The notes under the pieces were generated by a model. The model did not search any database, had not been told where the DNA came from, and worked only from the letters and a program-made list of their open reading frames with translations. 64,000 nt of DNA from Neobacillus bataviensis (GTDB lineage: Bacteria > Bacillota > Bacilli > Bacillales_B > DSM-18226): contig NZ_JAHXYW010000003.1 in NCBI RefSeq assembly GCF_019969725.1, positions 508,272-572,271 on the forward strand. The letters are read 5' to 3'. Made by a program: the position numbers and the translations under genes. Shown here in pieces: positions 59,374-64,000 of this stretch (positions within the stretch are counted from its first letter, which is position 1; the number at the start of each line of letters is the position of its first letter).

Positions 59374-60177
59374 CTGACAATCAGGACAATAAAAGGTTTT
59401 CCTAGAAGAAATCATTTCTTCGATGATTTTCGCTCCACACCTTGTACATGCCTCACCTTTTCTGTCATAAACTTTGCGTATTTTATAAAAGCTTCCAGTT
59501 AACTTGTCGCCATTATAAAAAGGATTTTCAAGGTATCCTCCATGTTTTAGGGCTTCCTGCAGGACGAATTTCATGGATTGGTATAACTGACTTCGACCCA
59601 CTTCGTTAATGTCATCGATATCTTTTGTTGGTAAAATCTTTGCATGGAAGCATATTTCAGCAGAATAGCAATTGCCAATACCAGCAATGAATTCTTGATC
59701 CAGTATCGTTGTTTTCAAGCGACCATGTTTTTTTTTGATTCTTAATAAAAAATCATTTACTGTGAAATCGTTTGACAGAGGTTCGGGTCCCAAATGGGAA
59801 AGCTCCTTTTCGACTTCTGATTGACTATAGAGATGAAGATATCCTAGTCTTAAACCGATAAAATACAAATGATTTAGCCCAAACGATAACCGGATTTGAA
59901 CCGTTCGTTTTGGTTTTTCCGCTTCAGATCCATAAAACATCCAGCCTCCGAGCATTAAGTGTAAAAGAAGGATTTGTCCATTTTGCAGTTGAAAAAGCAG
60001 ATGCTTACCACGCCTGCTTATATTGAGGACCTTTTGCTGCTTAATGGTATTGATAAATAGTGTAGGATTAAGATTAATTGATTTTTCCCTATTTACTTGA
60101 ACATCGGTAATAATCTGACCAGCTATTCTTTCGTTTAACAAGATTACATAGTTTTCCATTTCTGGAAGTTCTGGCAT
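59368..60177 (-). CDS. Fpg/Nei-family DNA glycosylase
   Basis: A 269-aa base-excision enzyme. Pro2-Glu3 form the catalytic N-terminus (MPELPEMENY; the usual form is MPELPEVE). The Lys that contacts the lesion phosphate is in ISRRGKHLLFQL. The helix-two-turn-helix is DQEFIAGIGNCYSAEICF, and the C-terminal zinc finger has the four cysteines with the Arg finger in SSRKTFYCPDCQ. The start at 60177 is fixed by the required N-terminal Pro and GGAGGAGCATGAG. Its context differs from the usual polA-mutM locus, so it is probably a paralogue; specificity is unknown. Confidence 0.88.
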   Translation of the reverse strand: MPELPEMENYVILLNERIAGQIITDVQVNREKSINLNPTLFINTIKQQKVLNISRRGKHLLFQLQNGQILLLHLMLGGWMFYGSEAEKPKRTVQIRLSFGLNHLYFIGLRLGYLHLYSQSEVEKELSHLGPEPLSNDFTVNDFLLRIKKKHGRLKTTILDQEFIAGIGNCYSAEICFHAKILPTKDIDDINEVGRSQLYQSMKFVLQEALKHGGYLENPFYNGDKLTGSFYKIRKVYDRKGEACTRCGAKIIEEMISSRKTFYCPDCQK

Positions 60178-60236
60178 CTCATGCTCCTCCATTTTAAAGA
60201 TCCATTCCTCTGAATTATTTTCCCCAAAGACACAAA

Positions 60237-60262
60237 AAAACCGAACAAAATTGTTCGGTTTC
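60237..60262 (-). terminator. Terminator of the tRNA-Gly/tRNA-Ile unit
   Basis: An 8-bp stem AACCGAAC/GTTCGGTT (60239-60246, 60253-60260) with TTTTTTTGTG on the minus strand. Confidence 0.85.
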
Positions 60263-60277
60263 TCTAAAACGAAATGA

Positions 60278-60351
<74 letters not shown>

Positions 60352-60361
60352 AAATGAATGG

Positions 60362-60432
60362 AGCGGGTGATGGGAATCGAACCCACAACATCAGCTTGGA
60401 AGGCTGAGGTTTTACCACTAAACTACACCCGC
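60362..60432 (-). tRNA. tRNA-Gly(UCC)
   Basis: 71-nt cloverleaf (GCGGGTGTAGTTTAGTGGTA start, GGTTCGATTCC T-arm), anticodon TCC; about 10 bp upstream of tRNA-Ile on the same strand. Confidence 0.95.
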
Positions 60433-60571
60433 ATATTTATTTTTCAACGACGTATTTAATTATAACAGTAATTTATTTATTTGTCTATATCCAATTAGTA
60501 TATAATAAATCTAAGGTCTTTTGATTAACCGAACACTAATTTTATTTTGGTATCCGGTCAATCAATTTAAC

Positions 60572-61813
60572 TCATTTTGGAAGTCCATGGAGTTGATTGG
60601 CGATTTTTAAATAGTAGTCATTAATTTGTCTAATTCCAATTACATGAGCTTCACTTAATCCAACAAAATCGAAGTGATCCCAAGTAAATTGAACTGGATA
60701 ATAGTTCCATACTCCCTTTTGAATCGTGCCGTCAAAAAGCTTATTTGCCTGTCCGAATGGAAATTTGGAAGATTTCACGTTAACAATTCCATCATTTTGC
60801 CACCAAGACTTGTCAATCACAGGTGAAGGGTTTGTTCTTGTATAAGATCCAATGAACAGACTTGAATCCCATAACAGAGGGGTCATGGTTGGCAGCGGAT
60901 AATAATGACCAGTCAAAAGTCCTTTATAAGAGGCATCTCCAGTATATGATAAATAGTAAACATCTTGCTGGGTTTTCACCCAGTTGTTAAGTTCAGCAGC
61001 TCCGACAGTGTTTAAATCATACGAACTTATATCTTTACTTGTCCAAACTGAGCTGTTCATGACACGATTCATATAAGTAAGGAAGGATTCTTCAGGGCTT
61101 CGTTTCAATCCCCATTGGTCCATCTTGAAATCATAAACGATATTGTCTCCGCCTGCCCCTGATAAGGCGGCAAAATCAGTAACCATACTATTAACAAGAG
61201 TTTTTACTCTTTCTGCATCCGCATACGTGGAACCATTATTGGGAGTAGCCAGGGTTGTAACACTATGGACCCAATGCTTCCCCCCTTCAAAAAGTGGAGA
61301 AATTCCTTCCTCAGGGTGCGCCTTATAATATTCAAGTTCGGACTTGCTTCCATTTTCCAATAGTTCTGTCAGCGTTCTGATAGTTTGTCCGCCCATACTA
61401 TGCCCAACAAGATGAATTTTATTTTTACCATTCCATTCGCTATAGAGGCCAGGAAAAGTCTTTCCATACCTTGCGTGCCCAAATTCTTTTGCATGGGCAG
61501 CCCCATAGTCAACCGTTCCTCCTTTAATATAGTAATAAAGTTCCACCGCCCTATCCCAGTTACTAGAAATTGGTCCAACCGCAGCAGTATACGTTCTGTG
61601 TCCGCTGTTATTCAAATATTGTTCAAGGTCATTCATGCCTCCCCAATATTTGAAGCCAAACAATTCATCTCGTCCCCATCCTGTTAGCCCATGTACCAAT
61701 ACAATTGGATAATCATTACCAGAAGATTCAGCTGTTGAAGACGATTCAGCACTTGCTGAGAAAGCTGGCATGAGCAAGCTGCAGAAAAAAAGTGATGATA
61801 AGACATACCGCAT
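60572..61813 (-). CDS. Secreted zinc-binding lipase, family I.5
   Basis: A 413-aa exported triacylglycerol lipase like those of Geobacillus. A signal peptide covers about residues 1-22 (YVLSSLFFCSLLMPAFSASA). The oxyanion segment is PIVLVHGLTGWGRDELFGFKY. The zinc-site residues are present as in family I.5: SNWDRA and HAKEFGHARYGKTFPGL (Asp and two His). The nucleophile is in LVGHSMGGQTIRTL, the Asp in WWQNDGIVN, and the His in WDHFDFVG. Family I.5 usually has AHSQG at the nucleophile; here it is GHSMG. It is monocistronic. Confidence 0.9.
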   Translation of the reverse strand: MRYVLSSLFFCSLLMPAFSASAESSSTAESSGNDYPIVLVHGLTGWGRDELFGFKYWGGMNDLEQYLNNSGHRTYTAAVGPISSNWDRAVELYYYIKGGTVDYGAAHAKEFGHARYGKTFPGLYSEWNGKNKIHLVGHSMGGQTIRTLTELLENGSKSELEYYKAHPEEGISPLFEGGKHWVHSVTTLATPNNGSTYADAERVKTLVNSMVTDFAALSGAGGDNIVYDFKMDQWGLKRSPEESFLTYMNRVMNSSVWTSKDISSYDLNTVGAAELNNWVKTQQDVYYLSYTGDASYKGLLTGHYYPLPTMTPLLWDSSLFIGSYTRTNPSPVIDKSWWQNDGIVNVKSSKFPFGQANKLFDGTIQKGVWNYYPVQFTWDHFDFVGLSEAHVIGIRQINDYYLKIANQLHGLPK

Positions 61814-61884
61814 TTATGATACCCCCTTTGATAAATATTTACAATTTTCTGAATTACAGTTTTATTTTAAAAGAAAACAAATAA

Positions 61885-61916
61885 AAAAGGACCCTACAAA
61901 TGTAGGAATCCTTTTA
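61885..61916. terminator. Hairpin upstream of the lipase gene
   Basis: A stem AAAGGA/TCCTTT with inner CCTAC/GTAGG around AAAT and flanking A- and T-runs. No gene clearly ends here; it may insulate the lipase promoter. Confidence 0.5.
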
Positions 61917-62093
61917 TACTATAAATTTCCATTCATTTATTCATTCCGTTTTTCGGAAACAAACGACGATGTTCATGGGTGAAAATACCTATTTTTACTA
62001 TTAACTACTAGTGAAGCATTTCGTATTATGAGTTAAGATTACCCTTGTTAGAAATTTAACGTTCCGAAATACATTCATTGGAGTTGACATATA

Positions 62094-62420
62094 TTGAATA
62101 ACCTATTAATGAAAAAGGATTTATCGGCAGAACAACTTGCAATGATAAATAGTGAAATGAACAAAAAACAAAAATCAAAGGGAATTGCTTATGCTCTTTG
62201 GTTCTTCTTAGGTACTTTCGCTGGACACCGTTTTTATTCAGGTGATATCGGACGAGCGATCCTAATGCTATTATTTGGATGGGCGACATTATTTATTTGG
62301 AATTTTGTTGATGTATTCTTTATTGGAAAAAGAATTGAACAAAAAAATGAAGAACTTGAAAACAATATTATTATGACTGTTAAAGCTTTATCAAACAACA
62401 AAAGTGCAGCTACTGCATGA
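62094..62420 (+). CDS. TM2-domain membrane protein
   Basis: A 108-aa protein with a TM2 domain: KSKGIAYALWFFLGTFAGHRFYSGDIGRAILMLL, then WATLFIWNFVDVFFIGKRI, giving two membrane helices joined by a short loop that holds the conserved HRFY. The N-terminus is basic and cytoplasmic. It starts at TTG 62094 with GGAG 9 nt upstream; ATG 62109 is an in-frame alternative. The function of bacterial TM2 proteins is unknown. Confidence 0.82.
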   Translation: MNNLLMKKDLSAEQLAMINSEMNKKQKSKGIAYALWFFLGTFAGHRFYSGDIGRAILMLLFGWATLFIWNFVDVFFIGKRIEQKNEELENNIIMTVKALSNNKSAATA

Positions 62421-62437
62421 TAAATGTAAAGTTATTA

Positions 62438-62468
62438 GGGTAGTTCCTAATCAGGAACTGCCCTTTTT
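62438..62468 (+). terminator. Terminator of the TM2 gene
   Basis: Perfect 11-bp stem GGGTAGTTCCT/AGGAACTGCCC (one wobble) followed by TTTTTG. Confidence 0.88.
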
Positions 62469-62555
62469 GTTTCGAAACTAATTTGTTTTTTACACTAGGG
62501 TTTATTTGTTGAAGATATTTTTCAGGACAAAAAGCGACCCATTTAGCTAAATAAA

Positions 62556-62585
62556 AAGACTTTCAACAATTAGGTTGAAAGTCTT
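62556..62585 (-). terminator. Terminator of the rRNA-tRNA operon
   Basis: Perfect 12-bp stem AAGACTTTCAAC/GTTGAAAGTCTT (62556-62567, 62574-62585), T-rich on the minus strand (TTTTTATTTAGC), 20 bp past the last tRNA. Confidence 0.88.
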
Positions 62586-62604
62586 AATCCATTTACATTT
62601 TTAA

Positions 62605-62686
62605 TACCGATGGTCGGGGTCGAACCGACACTCCTCACGGAACACGATTTTGAGTCGTGCGCGTCTGCCAATTCCGCCACATCGGC
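62605..62686 (-). tRNA. tRNA-Leu(CAA)
   Basis: 82-nt class II cloverleaf, anticodon CAA, long variable arm; last gene of the tRNA cluster. Confidence 0.93.
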
Positions 62687-62708
62687 AAAGAGATAATAAT
62701 AAAAATAA

Positions 62709-62779
62709 CAGGGGCAGTAGGAATCGAACCCACACTGAAGGTTTTGGAGACCTTAGTTCTACCTTTAAACTATGCCCCT
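62709..62779 (-). tRNA. tRNA-Trp(CCA)
   Basis: 71-nt cloverleaf (AGGGGCATAGTTTAAAGGTA start), anticodon CCA, discriminator G. Confidence 0.93.
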
Positions 62780-62821
62780 ATGTTATTGAAAGTTATTTTC
62801 GCTAACGCGAAAAAACTTTGG

Positions 62822-62903
62822 TGGAGGGGGACGGATTCGAACCGCCGAACCCTGAGGGAGCGGATTTACAGTCCGCCGCGTTTAGCCACTTCGCTACCCC
62901 TCC
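62822..62903 (-). tRNA. tRNA-Tyr(GUA)
   Basis: 82-nt class II cloverleaf, anticodon GTA; the terminal CCA is encoded at 62819-62821. Confidence 0.94.
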
Positions 62904-62924
62904 AAAGAGGATTAAAAAATATGG

Positions 62925-63014
62925 CGGAGGAAGAGGGATTCGAACCCCCGCGCGGTTTAACCCGCCTGTCGGTTTTCAAGACCGATCCCTTCAGCCGGAC
63001 TTGGGTATTCCTCC
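62925..63014 (-). tRNA. tRNA-Ser(UGA)
   Basis: 90-nt class II cloverleaf with long variable arm, anticodon TGA; CCA encoded at 62922-62924. Confidence 0.94.
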
Positions 63015-63035
63015 GTTTTAAAAAAAACATTTTGG

Positions 63036-63109
63036 TAGCGGCGGAGGGGATCGAACCCCCGACCTTACGGGTATGAACCGTACGCTCTAGCCAGCTGAGC
63101 TACACCGCC
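63036..63109 (-). tRNA. tRNA-Met(CAU), elongator
   Basis: 74-nt cloverleaf (GGCGGTGTAGCTCAGCTGG start), anticodon CAT. It pairs at acceptor position 1 and lacks the initiator features, so it is the elongator. CCA encoded at 63033-63035. Confidence 0.93.
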
Positions 63110-63130
63110 AAATATATTATTGAAATATGG

Positions 63131-63203
63131 TGGAGCCTAGCGGGATCGAACCGCTGACCTCCTGCGTGCAAAGCAGGCGCTCTCCCAGCTGAGCTAAGGC
63201 CCC
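63131..63203 (-). tRNA. tRNA-Ala(UGC)
   Basis: 73-nt cloverleaf (GGGGCCTTAGCTCAGCTGGG start), anticodon TGC; CCA encoded at 63128-63130. Confidence 0.95.
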
Positions 63204-63228
63204 ATAATTTTTGAAAATTTCTGACTGG

Positions 63229-63302
63229 TCGGGAAGACAGGATTCGAACCTGCGACCCCTTGGTCCCAAACCAAGTGCTCTACCAAGCTGAGCTACTTCC
63301 CG
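63229..63302 (-). tRNA. tRNA-Pro(UGG)
   Basis: 74-nt cloverleaf (CGGGAAGTAGCTCAGCTTGG start), anticodon TGG; CCA encoded at 63226-63228. Confidence 0.95.
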
Positions 63303-63315
63303 TCGTATTAAGTGG

Positions 63316-63401
63316 TGCCGAGGACCGGAATCGAACCGGTACGGTAGTCACCTACCGCAGGATTTTAAGTCCTGTGCGTCTGCCAGTTCCGCCACCCCGG
63401 C
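63316..63401 (-). tRNA. tRNA-Leu(UAA)
   Basis: 86-nt class II cloverleaf, anticodon TAA; CCA encoded at 63313-63315. Confidence 0.95.
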
Positions 63402-63409
63402 ACTTTTGG

Positions 63410-63481
63410 AGCGGAAGACGGGATTCGAACCCGCGACCCCCACCTTGGCAAGGTGGTGTTCTACCACTGAACTACTTCCGC
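63410..63481 (-). tRNA. tRNA-Gly(GCC)
   Basis: 72-nt cloverleaf (GCGGAAGTAGTTCAGTGGTA start), anticodon GCC; CCA encoded at 63407-63409. Confidence 0.95.
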
Positions 63482-63498
63482 ATTATTAATTTAAATAG

Positions 63499-63580
63499 TG
63501 CGGGTGAAGGGAGTCGAACCCCCACGCCTTGCGGCGCCAGATCCTAAGTCTGGTGCGTCTGCCAATTCCGCCACACCCGC
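63499..63580 (-). tRNA. tRNA-Leu(UAG)
   Basis: 82-nt class II cloverleaf, anticodon TAG; the encoded 3' end reads CTA instead of CCA, so CCA must be added after transcription. Confidence 0.94.
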
Positions 63581-63588
63581 ATAAATGG

Positions 63589-63661
<73 letters not shown>

Positions 63662-63679
63662 AAAAATATTAAGAAAACA

Positions 63680-63797
<118 letters not shown>

Positions 63798-63884
63798 TAT
63801 TTACTTAAGGGTTCATTCCCTCAAAACTAGATAATGCAGAAGAAGTTTGTAAAAACGAGTTCACCTTCATATATTCATATGACT

Positions 63885-64000
<116 letters not shown>

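Noticed and set aside
62657..63547. Plus-strand open frames across the tRNA cluster
   Set aside because: They are reverse complements of tRNA genes; the repeated EGxEPP/RTRT-like peptides come from conserved T-arm sequence, not from proteins.

Overview
The window reads as chromosome of an endospore-forming, low-GC Bacillaceae bacterium of the Bacillus/Neobacillus type. Reasons: strong AGGAGGTG-type ribosome sites, a Bacillus-like rRNA-tRNA operon, spore coat genes (cotH/cotG), spore germination remnants, a YbxH-like protein, CcpN with a PPDK regulatory protein, and Bacillus-type lysine and cobalamin riboswitches. No phage, integron or CRISPR array was seen. The mobile-DNA signals are one GC-rich dispersed repeat and several decaying genes.

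Layout. 1-8.6 kb: end of a DUF3800 gene, a cysteine desulfidase family protein, purU, an LmrB-like exporter, a lone glgC, a 41-aa membrane peptide, a D-2-hydroxyacid dehydrogenase and a HAD phosphatase. 8.6-13.3 kb: hpt, a collapsed germination operon (GerB-like and Ger(x)C-like remnants), a lysine-riboswitch-controlled dapA, a quinone reductase and a SET-domain protein. 13.3-17.7 kb: the dispersed repeat, a TSUP permease, an Rrf2 regulator with an MFS exporter, and brnQ. 17.8-21.9 kb: a class I ribonucleotide reductase operon (alpha, beta, flavodoxin) behind a cobalamin riboswitch with a visible antiterminator/terminator switch. 22-26.7 kb: hydrolases, small proteins and a broken peptide-permease gene pair. 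26.8-28.5 kb: the divergent cotH kinase and its likely Ser/Arg-repeat substrate cotG. 29.4-36.6 kb: a compact ethanolamine operon (eutL-eutS-eutP-eutA-eutB-eutC-small protein-permease), with four 21-bp-spaced repeats between eutP and eutA.

36.7-47.7 kb: a START-like protein, a thioesterase, a type I toxin-antitoxin locus, a noncanonical AddAB-like helicase-nuclease pair, an acidic protein, a dacC-type peptidase and a dienelactone hydrolase. 47.7-54.7 kb: a complete Pnkp-Hen1 RNA repair cassette, then upstream on the same strand a SUV3-like RNA helicase in its own transcription unit, then a second type I toxin-antitoxin locus built like the first. 54.7-64 kb: ppdK with its regulator and ccpN, an Fpg-family glycosylase, tRNA-Ile and tRNA-Gly, a zinc-type lipase, a TM2 protein, and the tail of an rRNA operon (23S 3' end, 5S, eleven tRNAs).

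Links between genes. Cobalamin is a recurrent theme: EutBC needs adenosylcobalamin, and the class I reductase is switched by cobalamin, which suggests a B12-dependent reductase elsewhere in the genome. The stretch 38-54.6 kb concentrates nucleic-acid repair enzymes (AddAB-like nuclease, Pnkp, Hen1, SUV3-like helicase) framed by two toxin-antitoxin loci. It is the most distinctive part of the window.
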